From NCBI GenBank assembly GCA_014529385.2, contig CM043957.1, positions 71,071,003-71,135,002 of the forward strand: a stretch of DNA of 64,000 nt, written 5' to 3'. How positions within the stretch are numbered: position 1 is the stretch's first letter; each line of letters begins with the position of its first letter. A program made the translations under genes and the position numbers. The notes under the pieces are model-generated. The model made no database searches, had not been told where the DNA came from, and saw nothing but the letters and a program-made list of their open reading frames with translations. Source of the DNA: Adiantum capillus-veneris (taxonomy: Eukaryota > Streptophyta > Polypodiopsida > Polypodiales > Pteridaceae). Below are positions 20,106 through 33,514 of the stretch, piece after piece.

Positions 20106-23100
20106 CATGCTCTAGGCTGCTTTCAACGGATGGAAAGCAAGCGTATCTGTCCAAAATGCTTGCATCCTATACTTGCGTCTTGAAGGCTTTGCTTACATCT
20201 TGAAGGCATGTGGCTCTACGCAAGGCTCAAGGAGCTTCCTTTTTGGAGTGTGGACTCTTGGAATGTTTCGCATCTGGCCTCTCTCCAGATGCAATCACCT
20301 AGGCATGCATCTTGAAGGCATGTGGCTCTACGCAAGGAAAGTCATGCTTGCGACTATCTGATGAATATGTATGCCAAATGTGGTGTGCTTGAGAGAGCAC
20401 AAAAAGTGCTTAAGGTGCTTTTTGTCCGGAATGTAGCCTCTTGGAATGCACTGATTGCGGGATGTGCGCAACAAGAGCAGGGGCAGAAAGCTCTATGTTG
20501 TTTTTAGCAGATGAAAAGAAAGTATATCTCTCCAAATTCAATCAAGGCATGTGGCTCTACGCAAGTGCTCGAGGAGCTTCGTGACCTGAGTGTGGACTCT
20601 TACAATGTGCTAATTAGATGATTTGCTCCACAAGGGCAGGGCGAGGAAGCTCTATTCTATTTCCAGCAGAGGGCCTCTCTCCAGATGCAATCACGTACAC
20701 ATGCATGAAGGCATGTAGCTCTACTGAAGAAGCTGTTATGGGCACAAAAAGTTCTTGAGCAGCTTCCTGTCCGGAATGTCGCCTCCTGAAATGCATTGAT
20801 CGCGAGATCTGCCCAACATGAACATGGTTGTTGAAAGGAGATGCCATACATGGGACTGTCTTGGTCGATATGTATGCCAAATGTGGTGTGCTTGAGAGAG
20901 CACAAAAAGTGCTAGAGCAGTTTTCTGTCCGGACTGTCGCCCCTTGGAATGCACTGATTGCGGGATGTCTGCAACAAGAGCAGGGCAAGAAATCTATGGG
21001 TTGTTTTTAGCGGATGCAAAGCAAGCATACCTCTCCAAATTTAGTCAAATCATGTGGCTCTATGCAAGTGTTCGAGGAGCTTCATGTCCTGAGTGTGGAC
21101 TCTTTGAATGTGCTGATCGAATGATTTGCTCCACAAGGGCAGGGCCAGCAAGCTCTATTCTGTTTTTAGTAGATGCGAAGCGAGGGCCTCTCTCCAGATG
21201 CAATCATGTATGCATGCATGAAGGCATGTCCGGAATGTTGCCTCTTGAAATGCATTGATTACGGGATGTACACAACAAGAACATGGATGTTGAAAGAAGA
21301 TGCCATTCTTGGGACTGTCTTGGTCGATATGTATGCCAAATGTGGTGTTCTTGAGAGAACACAAAAAGTGCTAGAGCTGTTTTCTACCCAGAATGTCGCC
21401 CTTTGGAATGCATTGATTGTGGGATGTGCGCAACAAGAGTAGGGCAAGAAAGCTCTAGGTTGTTTTTAGCGGATGCAAAGCAAGTATATCTCTCCAAATT
21501 CAGTCAAGGCATGTGGCTCTACGCAAGTGTTCGAGGAGCTTCATGTCCTGAGTGTGGACTCTTGGAATGCGCTGATGGAATGATTTTTTCCACAAGGGTA
21601 GGGCCAGCAAGCTCTATTCTGTTTTTAGAAGATGCAAAGTAAGGGCCTCTCTCTAGATGCAATCATGTATGCATGCATGAAGCCATGTAGCTCTACACAA
21701 GCTTGTATTGGCACAAAAATTCACAATTATATTGCTAGTCAGAGGTTGTTGGATGCAAAGAGAGGGCCTCAAGAAACGTGCCTGAGGAGCTTCCTATCTC
21801 AATGTCAGGCATGGTCTCTCTAGATGCAATCACCTACGCCTATGCATGCATCTCGAAGGCATGCAGGAGGTCTCTCTCCCGAATGCCATCTCTTGGAGTG
21901 CATTGATTGCGGGATATACGCAACAAGAGCAGGGCCAGAAAGCTCTCGACTGTTTTCAGCGGATGCAAAGCGGGGGCCTTTCTCCCGATGCAGTCACACA
22001 CGCATGCATCTTGAAGGCATGTGGCTATACGCAAGATGTCGATATGGGCTTGAAAATTCTCTTTAATAGTGGCTGTTGCAAAAAATTGCCGTGCTTGGCA
22101 ATGCCTTGGTCGATATGTATGCCAAATGTGGTGCGGGATGTTGTCTCTTGGAACATTATGACTGTAGGATATGACCGACATGGGCTACGCCGGAAGCTAT
22201 GGGCTGTTGATGTGGGCTTGAAAATTCATGCTCATATTGTTAGTCAAGGGCTGTTGCAAGACATTGTTGTGCTTGACAATGCCTTGGTTGATACGTATGC
22301 TAAATGTGGTGCACTTCAGATAGCACAAAACATGCTTGAGGAGCTTCATGTCCGGAATGGCGTCTCTTTGAGTACATTGATTGCGGGATACACACAACAA
22401 GAGCAGGGACAGAAAGCTCTCGGCTGTTTTTAGCGGATGCAAAGCGGGGGCCTCTCTCCAGATGTAATCACACATGCGTGCATCTGGAAGGCATGTGGCT
22501 GTATGCAAGATGCCGATATGGGCTTTAAAATTCTCTCTACTATTGTTAGTTAAGGGCTGTTGCAAAAAAATCTCGTGCTTGGAAATGCCTTGGTCGATAT
22601 GTATGCTGAATGTGATGCACTTTAGAAAGCACAAAACGTGCCTGAGGAGCTTCATATCCCTGATGCCATCTCTTGGAGTGCATTGATTGCAAGATACGTG
22701 CAACAGGAGCACGAATAGAAAGCTCTCGGTTGTTTCCAGCGGATCTGAAGTGAGGGCCTCTTTCCAGATGCAATCACATACGCGTGCATCTTGAAGGCAT
22801 ATGTCTGTACACAAGATGCCGATGTGGGCCTCTCTCCATATGGTATCACCTACGTGTCCACATTGAAGGCATGTGTCTCTATGCAAGAGGCTGATACGGG
22901 CATAAAAAAATTGCTTTTTATAGTTGTTCAGAGGTTGTTGAAATAAGATATCGCGCTTGGCACAATCTTGGTTGATAAGTATGACACGTGTGTTGCGCTT
23001 CAGAAAAGTGACGGTTTCCCACCAACCGAAATCTCTTGGAGTGCTTTTATATCCAGTTATGTCAAGCAAGGCCAGGTGAGGAAGCTCTGATTAATTTCAA

Positions 23101-23700
23101 AGATGCAATATGACATGGGCATGTTCTACATGACCATTTTTCCTGAAATGCTGCTTGTCGAATGCATTAAATGATGGGAATGGCGTCTCTTTCAATGCAT
23201 TGGTAGCGGGATACGCACCGCAGGAGCAAGCGCAAAAAGCTCTAGGCTATTTTCATCTTTCTATCTGCAGCGTGGACTCCATGAATGCACTCACTATGGG
23301 ATGTGCGCAACAAGATCAAGGCCAATGAGCGATACATGAAAGAAGTTGTGCTTGGCTTTGCCTAAGACTATGTGTGTGTCACATATGGTGCTCTTCAGAA
23401 TGCATGAATGGCGCCCGAGGACCTTCTTGTGCGGAACGCCGCCACAAGATCGCACAAAGGGTCTCTATCCAGATGCAATCAACTACGCCTACACAAGAAT
23501 CTGGAAGGCATGCGGGTCAGCAGATGCAATCACGTACGCAACCATAGATATTAGAATTCACGATATGATCTCTAGTCAACGTTTGTTGGGAGTACAATTT
23601 CATGCTTGGTGGTTGTTTGATCGATATGTATACAAAATGTGGTGTCCTCACAATAGCACAAAAACTTCTTGAAGGGTATCCTCCCTGGGGTGTCGTCTCT
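20106..23700 (+). pseudogene. degenerate PPR-type repeat cluster, right part
   Basis: At least ten partial PLS-type PPR units follow one another on the plus strand with spacing of roughly 300-450 bases. Text such as DMYAKCGVLERAQKVLEQF, VRNVASWNALIAGCAQQEQG and SPDAVTHACILKACG recurs. Frames change repeatedly. Many units share an in-frame TAG in the phrase 'tgtttttagc.gatgc', where intact units have CAG (for example 20505-20507, 21008-21010, 22431-22433). From about 22850 the similarity fades, ending with DAINYAYTRIWKACG near 23500. This is an expanded family of dead PPR fragments, not a working gene. Confidence 0.85.
21846..22433 (+). pseudogene. best-preserved PPR fragment, 195 residues
   Basis: This is the longest open stretch in the cluster. 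It holds ISWSALIAGYTQQEQGQKAL, a MQSGGLSPDAVTHACILKAC block, HAHIVSQGLLQDIVVLDNAL and VDTYAKCGALQIAQNMLEEL, which together make about five to six PPR motifs of the P-L-S order. The centre is corrupted (frame text ILFNSGCCKKLPCLAMPW), and it ends at the shared TAG. It lacks a targeting peptide and a C-terminal E or DYW region. RNA binding is the family role, but expression as a protein is unlikely. Confidence 0.75.
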
Positions 23701-24163
23701 TGTAGTGGGTTAAGTGCAACAGATGCCCATCATCATTGATGCAAGGAAGTCCATTGGCGATAGACATTCAATCACACGGTGAGTAAGCATTATCATTTTT
23801 TGATTTTTGACACTGAGAACGCAGTTAATGAACGCATTGAAAATTGCACGCTGCCGTGGGAATGGCACGTTTCCTCGTTTTATAAAAATTGGGGAAGATT
23901 GTGCAAACTCCCCCATGCAAAGACTTGCATGTTCCTTTTTTTTTTGAAACATAAAAATGGAACAACAAACAATAACATTGATATCTTGTATGATCATGAA
24001 CATTGAGCTTGCCAAAACTCTTAACACTCCTTGTGGTTTTTTTGAGGTACCCCTCTGAAGCATTACGATCACTAACCAACTTCTGTGGAGGTACACCACT
24101 GAACCACGATAATCGGTATCCCAAACACTCTCAAGTAAAAAAATCTAACACTCTTTCATGAAA
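23701..24163. other. no gene recognised
   Basis: The stretch after the PPR-like cluster shows no protein similarity. Reading frames on the two strands overlap each other and have no family text. Confidence 0.5.
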
Positions 24164-24170
24164 TCTCTCT

Positions 24171-24204
<34 letters not shown>
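24164..24204. repeat. (CT)n microsatellite
   Basis: About 40 bases of nearly pure CT dinucleotide, about 90 bases before a (GA)n tract of opposite strand sense. Confidence 0.95.
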
Positions 24205-24209
<5 letters not shown>

Positions 24210-24295
24210 CCAATATTTTTTTCAATCTCAATTCAATGGAACATAGCTAACGAAGCACTCTAGTTGCTAGATCTAGGAGATCATTTCGGAGACGG

Positions 24296-25858
<1,563 letters not shown>

Positions 25859-26078
25859 TAAAATGTCAGCTAGTAGTAAATACTTGACCTTGTATATCAA
25901 GGATAGGGAGGTGGTGGAGTAAGGGTGGCTGCCCATTTTGCCATTGTAACTATGGTCCCTGGATGATGTCATGGCTCGACACGAGCATGGCAAGATCTTG
26001 TAATTTTTTGAGATGATCAATATAATTCACTCACAATTGTGAGTTTTGCTAAAAATAAATAAAAAAATGTCAGCTAGT
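25859..26078 (+). mobile_element. probable SINE or truncated LINE insertion with 15-bp target duplication
   Basis: The phrase AAAATGTCAGCTAGT occurs at 25860-25874 and again at 26064-26078. Between them is a 189-bp segment that ends in the A-rich tail 'taaaaataaataaaaaa'. A long direct repeat plus a 3' A-rich tail is the mark of target-primed reverse transcription by non-LTR machinery. A weak B-box-like GGCTCGACAC is present at about 25973, but no clear A box, so SINE versus truncated LINE is open. Confidence 0.7.
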
Positions 26079-26205
26079 GGGTGGAACACATTTCTTTTTT
26101 ATAGGTATCTTTCAAAATATACCCCACTTTTGGGTTGAGAAGAAAAAGACTAACGGCTTCCAAGACGGGGAAGGCAAGGACGCGTGGCAGGTGGGCACCT
26201 GGAAG

Positions 26206-26210
<5 letters not shown>

Positions 26211-26241
<31 letters not shown>
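26211..26241. repeat. (CT)n microsatellite
   Basis: A pure TC run of about 30 bases, the first of four CT-sense tracts within 0.8 kb. Confidence 0.95.
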
Positions 26242-26244
<3 letters not shown>

Positions 26245-26339
26245 TCATTTGAACATACTTCTCTCTCTTTTGTTTTGCCACACTCGCACGAACCATACTA
26301 TCTTTGCTATAGCGCTTGTGCACGCACCACCAAGAGATG

Positions 26340-26341
<2 letters not shown>

Positions 26342-26409
<68 letters not shown>
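26342..26409. repeat. (CT)n microsatellite
   Basis: A pure CT run of about 68 bases. Confidence 0.96.
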
Positions 26410-26412
<3 letters not shown>

Positions 26413-26618
26413 CTCTTGAAGTAGTACATGCACCAAGAGAGATTTTTTCCTTTCTTTGCCAGTCTCGCATGTGGTTGATGACGGTATCAACCACAAATCA
26501 CTGATAAATGCGATGCCCAAGTCAAGTGTGGATAGAGCATGGTGGGTGAAGATCGGGGTGGAGAGGGGCAAAGGGGCTTTGCCCTGCAGGGAATTGCACG
26601 AGGTGTAGAGGGTAGTGT

Positions 26619-26705
26619 GCTCTCTCTTTCTCTCTATCTCTCTCTCTCTCTCCCTCTCTCTCTCCCTCTCTCTCTCTTTCTCTCTCTCACACACACACAC
26701 ACACA
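26619..26705. repeat. imperfect (CT)n followed by (AC)n
   Basis: A CT-rich run with a few interruptions changes to (AC)8 at 26689-26705, a compound microsatellite. Confidence 0.93.
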
Positions 26706-26853
26706 GGTCGTGTGGGAGGTATGTTTTGTGAGGCAAGGCGTATGGGTAGAGAGTGGAAGCACCAAGGAAGTAGGGCCAGAGCATGTAGGCTAGATGGTGG
26801 AGGTGAGAGAGGTCGGAGGGAGGGTTCATGTGATTGGCTTGGAAAGTGGCATC

Positions 26854-27719
<866 letters not shown>

Positions 27720-28076
27720 AAATGTATTTCTGTTCCAATAGTTTTATTTAGCACCATGTCAATAACATCTGTGCTTAGATTTTCTTATCGCTCTAGAAGT
27801 TTGTACACTAAGCTGCTCCATGTTTTGGCAATAGTTTTATTTAGCAATATGTGAATAATAGCTATGCTTATATTTTCTTATCGCTCTAGAAGTTTTTGCA
27901 CTAAGCCTCTCCATGTTTTGAGAGAGCCTCTCATTCCATCTAATTTGGAAAGCACCTTTTGTACCCTCTGGAGAGTTTAAAGCAGACAATCCAAGGTGTA
28001 CACTATCTTCATCTTGTAAGATAGCCTCTATCTTTTCAAGCTGCTTATTTTAAATACTCACTGGTGCCCTTGGCTT
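27720..28076. repeat. outer part of left arm of a large inverted repeat
   Basis: This sequence is similar, in reverse complement, to about 42690-42950. Anchors include 'ccaatagttttatttagca', 'cgctctagaagttt', 'gagtttaaagcagacaatcc' and 'aaatactcactggt'. It contains its own tandem duplication of about 95 bases (27735-27830 and 27829-27925). The inner part of the arm continues at 42311, on the far side of the LTR element at 28077-42310. Confidence 0.75.
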
Positions 28077-28230
28077 TGTAAGGCAAGGGAAGCTAGAGCC
28101 TGAGAGTCCACCACCCAACCACCCATTATATAGGCAAGCCCCTGGCCCTTTGCCCTAGTTGGACTCCCCGTTCCACAACGCCTAGCACGGCCCTGCCCTT
28201 GTCTAGTCTGGCCTTGCCGGTGTCCTGACA
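28077..28230 (-). repeat. 3' LTR of the 154-bp-LTR element
   Basis: It starts TGTAAGGCAAGG and ends GTCCTGACA on the plus strand and matches 42157-42310 with a few substitutions. On the minus strand it contains the TATA box TATATAA at about 28128. Confidence 0.88.
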
Positions 28231-28243
28231 TTACTCCCCCCTT
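28231..28243 (-). promoter_or_regulatory. polypurine tract of the 154-bp-LTR element
   Basis: On the minus strand the bases AAGGGGGGAGTAA directly precede the TGTCAGG start of the 3' LTR. Confidence 0.85.
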
Positions 28244-28360
28244 AAGAAGAGTTTTCGTCCTCGAAAACAAAAGTGGGGAACTTCTTCGTAAGAACACTAA
28301 TGTTTTCCCAAGTGGCATCCTTCATGGATCCAGCTGTTTGGTTGACTGGAACATGGTTCA
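28242..28360 (-). pseudogene. C-terminal tail of a chromovirus integrase/chromodomain
   Basis: The minus strand gives an open stretch ending MKDATWENISVLTKKFP, then TFVFEDENSS and a TAA that overlaps the polypurine tract. The pattern (E)ATWE-x-x-x-L-x-x-x-FP...FEDE is the usual last part of plant chromovirus polyproteins, where the chromodomain closes with a Trp-Glu block followed by FP and an acidic end. Upstream on the minus strand the likeness vanishes, so only about 40 residues remain. It shows that the element descends from an autonomous Ty3 chromovirus. The segment is too short to appear as an independent gene. Confidence 0.7.
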
Positions 28361-31300
28361 GCAGGAGGTTCAATGAAACCAAGAGTAACATCTTGATTTT
28401 TCACATTGTTGTCCATATGCAACCATCTTGTGTTACCGATTCCTATCTAATCATAGTGTGTAGATTCCATTTAGAACACACATGAGTATGCAAAAACGAG
28501 TTATCACACAAAGATGTACCCTAAAGAGTACCTCTTTTCACTTTCCATGAAAGTAACTTGCTAACATGACAAGTTTAAGTCCTTGATTTGTTTTCCAAGT
28601 TCAAGAGTAAATAACCCCACTATAACTAGTGTTCAAGGTTGAGAACTTGATTTAAACATGAAGAGACTACACCACTATAACTAGTGTTCAAGGTTGAGAA
28701 CTTGATTTAACATGCTTAAACTGATGGTAAGCAAACTCCAAGTAGAGCGATAAATACTTACTAATTGGATCATGTGGTGCTAACGTGCGCACTTGCATAT
28801 CCTTTAGCACAAGATTACACTTTGTAATCTGCATATCCCCTTGGACAAGTGACAGTACTGATGTGTGTCTCCCCCACAGTTTACAGCCAGTCATTTTAGA
28901 TGGCTAGTGAACGGGGATCACAATATCGTGCTACCTTGCTGAGAAATCAACAGTTGGCTGAATAACCATCGTGGTTAACGTGAAAGATCCACAAACACCC
29001 AAACCGAGCCATGACCTCTATTGGTGATTGGTAGACTGAAAAGTAAACTCATTGAGATACTGCACAGAGAGTGCAAAATACTTCATAAGCAACAAGTAGA
29101 GGAATATGCATGCCGTTCCAAATCAGCCTTTGCTAAACACTAGGGCCCATAACACCTAGTGTGCATGCATTTAGCAAAGAACAGATCCGAAACCTGTATA
29201 TCCATGGTGATCCTTGCCAATACTTATGGCAAATGTGATGCGCCTAGCACACATTAAAAAGGAATGTAAATAGGTTTGAAAAGAAACTAACTACTTTCAG
29301 TTGCAGTCTTGTGCAAGCCTTGCTGAAACGTCTAAACCATAATAGAAGCTGAAACAGTGATCACTTCTAGGTACAAACAATGAAATTTTTTCATTTTCTA
29401 TATGTATAAACAACCATCTGTAATGTTGTTTAGCAGTACTTGTACCTTAACAAGTCATTCTAAGTATCCGACAATTTCTCGCCCATTGAAATTGCTCCTA
29501 ATACGCCGTGCTAAAAATGGTCTAGAAAACTGATTGGACCAGCACTTAGGGACTTTATCGTGACACATATTTGAAATAGAGGGCGCCAGTGTCAGTCCCA
29601 GAGACATAGCCTCCACATGTGGAATATGTCTCATGTAAGAATGTCTAAAAAAGAACATTCTTTAAGTACAAGATGTACTTGTGCGTGGAGGTAATTGCAA
29701 ACACTCTACGACAAGAGTGAGAGGGACCCTCATTATCCTCGCTCCACACTAGCTAAACCAAACTCCTTGAGTCCCTAGACCATTTTGTATCCCATGTGAG
29801 AACATGTGCCAAATCGAATCCTACAAGTGGATTCATAACAACATAATGTACATTGGACACTACGGCCCAAAATACTTGTTTTGACATGCCCTTGGCATGG
29901 CCCTGAACTATTCAAGCATATTTAAACGACTTGAAAAAACCAATCAATGCATACTAAAAACTGGAATAACACCAAATCAATAGATGCGTACATGGAGATT
30001 GAACTGAATGTTCACATACCCGTGTTCAATTTCAGAGGAACACGTTGTCCACATGTGAAAAAACAAGCAACGTTGCACCGAAAACCTAGGGTATTGCCGT
30101 TGCAATCCAAACCCTTTGATTAGAATTGTCTACTTGGTAAGACCCTTTGTAGAAACTGCTCGATGAGTAGGTAACAATAACCAACATAGTCAACCGTGTA
30201 CATAATGATTTGGAATCAACTTGAGAAGGTGAATTCGTTTGCTACCGCGTGGTATAGTGCGGACTTCTTTCCTAGAAAGTATAACGAGAATAGATCAACT
30301 GTGATCCTCCATGATGATGGGGTGATTTAGTAAGCACCCGCGTGATCGTACCCCAAAAAATGCGTCCATAGACACTCGTAGTGCTATAGAGAGAGCAGGA
30401 TATCCACACAAGTGGAAGTCTAGCTCTTATGGACAGCCATGTTGTCGCAATGGTATGGTGCATCTAAAATCCGTGGTAGAAATCACCCGAGTTGAGTTTG
30501 TGGTTATCAAATACTCGACTTGAGTGTCGCATTGAAACTATGTCGTGCAGAAATGACACCATAAACCTCCAAAATGACAAGACGCTTGCTTGTCCATTAA
30601 CGTCGTTGTGTAGTCCAGTGGGTAGATCTGTTCGATCTGAGATCTGACAATGACTCTTAGTCAGCGTGTGTGGCTCATAGCCCTTATGGCCATTAGTGTT
30701 CAATCGACGAAACGATGAAGACTAATGTAGAGGGCGTCTTGCCCAATTTCTAGCTGAGAGTTAAAGCACCTTGGCTCATGCTGACTCCCAGACAAAAAAT
30801 GTATCAAAAATTGCGCAGAAAGTTTTCATTGTTCATGGAGAGAAATAAGAAAGAGAGAGAGAAGATGCTGGATTGAGGAACTTTCCTTAAGTGACGAGTT
30901 TGTATATGTTGTGCCCAATCTGTGTCCTCTGATGCATCTTATGCCGGAATTGCAGCTTATCATGTAAGCATGCAACAATGTGCCTGTATAACACTCTCAT
31001 CGAGAGAGGGAACAGAAAACATAAGCCATAGCTTGACCCTCTTACCATGTATGGGGTCGTGACTTTAGAAAAATGACTTAATATGGCACTTTGCCTGTGA
31101 AATAGTTCGTAGATTTAGGTTCCATTTAGTGGTAGTGTGCATTGACAGCAACCATAAATTTAAACCATCCAGAACTTACTCTGTCTGTGACAGAGTGCCT
31201 GGTGTGATAGCGGAAGCGTAATCTCTGAAGCGGTGGAATTTATGCCACCTAGTTAGCATGCTGTGCATACAGATTGTTAAGCCCTTCGCAAGAGTGATGG

Positions 31301-31454
31301 CCTCAAACATGAGAGCCAAAACCATTAGTGCCTTGCACAGTCTAAACTAGTAGGGATTTTGTGAGGTGATATTCCCTATTCTGCCAGTTTGTCAAACTTG
31401 TGTGCCACTGCTCGTGATTCCTAGTCCTTGGGCAGTACCTTGGCACAAGGGAGC
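28361..31454. other. left interior of the 154-bp-LTR element, no coding recognised
   Basis: About 3.1 kb with no recognised protein on either strand. A local duplication is present: the phrase 'actataactagtgttcaagg' occurs at about 28619 and 28673, followed by the same text for about 20 bases more. Confidence 0.55.
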
Positions 31455-32987
31455 TGTAACATTTAATGGCCTAAAAACTTGTGTGTAGTGGAAATTAGCA
31501 TAAGCATAGTGGGCATTTCATTAGAATAGATTCCTAATGAGAATTACAAGAGTGCTTGGGTGGAGAGAGCAACAAAAAGCATAACACCTAGTTAGATAGC
31601 ATAAACAATACTTTCAAAAGAGAAAGAAATTAAGCTATTGACAACAGTTGAGGATCGGATTTACATGGAGCCGGTCCCCCCTCCAAAAGGCTTTGTATTA
31701 TCGTTTCTCCCATCAAGAGAGACATTGTACAATACAATTCTTTGTGTTCCTTCAAGACTAGCTAGTGCAATGAAGATGAAAGATTCATGCACTAAGCAAA
31801 ACACTTATCAAGCACAACATCAATTATCTCCAGTCTTAGACCTAAGACCTCACACACCTTCGAAGATGGTGAGAGCTAGCGGGGTATGAGAGTAGATTGA
31901 GAGGAAGAAGGAGTAGTCTTAAGAGAAAGATGTACATCTCCTCACATAATCACTAATATTAGAATAGCTTAGCTTAGTAATTAGCATGGTAGAGGAGATG
32001 AGCATGCATTGAAGCTTGGCTCTTGGTTGGATTTGCATCACAAAGCCAAGAGTTGTTGGTGTAGGCCTCCCTTCTCACAAGCTTGGAGTAGGTGATAAGC
32101 TTTCCATTAAAGCTTGAGAAGGAGAGAGAGTCTTCTTTACTTCCCACATGATATTGTGTGAGTGTGTGTGTGATAATGCCTTGAAAAAATCAGCCTCCCT
32201 CTCTCTCTCTTGGTCGACCCCTCTTGCTATTTGCTCATGCTCCACTCTTGTTGGACCTCCCTAGGGCTAGCCAATGATAATTAAGCAGTATAAGTGACAG
32301 CCTTTTGACATGTGTCCCCCTTTCCCCTTTTGTGAGAGCTTTATGAAATTAATAAATGCAACTAAACTCTCATTGGACTCCTTGGGAGACTGTCCAATAG
32401 TCTTCTAGAGAGCTTAATTCTCATTGGTTCTTTTATTAAGTGTTTTTAAATTAATTAAACTAGATTTACTCTAGCCTAATTCTCTTTAGTCCACCTCCAA
32501 GGCCATCCAATAGGAATTGGGTACACCTTGTGGGCATCTAGGGTAGGGAGCTGACATGTGTCCCTCATTCCCTTTGTGTAAAGGGAGCTTGTGTGTGTGT
32601 GTGTGTGACTTTCTCTCTCATCCCCTACAAGCAAGGCTCGCCCCCTCCTATGCAGGGATTTGTAAAGACTTTTGGGACACACACAAAGCATCCAATTCCC
32701 CCCATGGTTGACCTTTGGACACAACCTTTGAATTTTTGGAACCTTAGCATTTTGGAAGTCTTAATGGGTTGAACCTTAGGGTCTTTTTAGCCCATTGTTG
32801 CACATGGCTCTTTTGCAGATGACCGCCCCTTTGGATCCGTATTTTCCCTCCTTTGGATCCCTACTTTGGCCGGTCTGCTAGCTTAACCAATATTCTAGCT
32901 TTTTCTCCCCTGGCACTTCCCCATAGTAAATGATCAGTTTAACATGACAAAATCATTTAGGAGAATTAGATATTGATTATTATGACA
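31455..32987 (-). repeat. 3' LTR of the chromovirus
   Basis: On the plus strand it starts TGTAACATTTAATGG and ends ATTATTATGACA. It matches the right LTR throughout, with a shorter (GT)n tract at 32591-32608. Small open frames such as that from 31638 recur in the other LTR and are not genes. Confidence 0.93.
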
Positions 32988-33000
32988 TTACCTCTCTCTT
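32988..33000 (-). promoter_or_regulatory. polypurine tract of the chromovirus
   Basis: Minus strand AAGAGAGAGGTAA directly before the LTR start TGTCATAA. Confidence 0.8.
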
Positions 33001-33340
33001 GAAATCATAGTCGTCCTCGACTATGGTGTAGAGAAGATAAAGCATATTCATGAGTCCTTTTCTTAGCGGGTAGAGGATCCCTATGTTACCCTACGACATC
33101 ATTCCACAATGGATGACTAGTCCATTTGGTGCTTGAGAGCCTGAGGTACCCGCAAGCATGTCTAAACATTAGTCTGATCAATCTTCCATAGTAGAGTGAC
33201 AAGCTCTACTTGGTGTTTGGGAGATGTCATATCTGCAAACTTGATCTAAGCATGCATACTACATTTTTGTGCACAATAAAGAAAAAGAGAGTCTTATAAG
33301 ACAAAAGCTTTGTTCATTTTTAACATTTTGTACATTTGCT

Positions 33341-33514
33341 TACTCTTGGGAAGCATTGTAAGCATTGACAAGGTTTAGGTTATCCTTTAATTGTATGCCT
33401 TGCATCCATCTAGCATCTTCAAAGGGATAATTCTTAAACTTAATAAGATATCGTCGGGAGGATAGTCTTACCGCCTCTTAGTACCTTGTCTTCATGTCGG
33501 AGAATGGACTCAGG
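33341..33514 (-). pseudogene. chromodomain of the chromovirus integrase
   Basis: Immediately past the TAA that ends the integrase frame, the minus strand reads PESILRHEDKVLRGGKT, then after a one-base shift RRYLIKFKNYPFEDARWM followed by GIQLKDNLNLVNAYNASQE. The ILRHEDK, YLIKFKNYP and ARW blocks are those of the group of plant Ty3 chromodomains that close the integrase. Chromodomains read histone marks and are thought to steer integration. The stop and the frameshift separate it from the rest of the protein here. Confidence 0.82.

Noticed and set aside
22197-23069. 290-residue minus-strand frame
   Set aside because: Antisense to PPR-like units; the recognisable PPR text is on the plus strand.
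26619-26705. CT/AC tract as a promoter element
   Set aside because: No TATA box or gene follows; it is a compound microsatellite.
31638-31889. 83-residue frame (MTTVEDRIYMEPV...) repeated at 38879
   Set aside because: It is in both LTRs of the chromovirus and is antisense to the element; it recurs because the LTR is duplicated, not because it is a gene.
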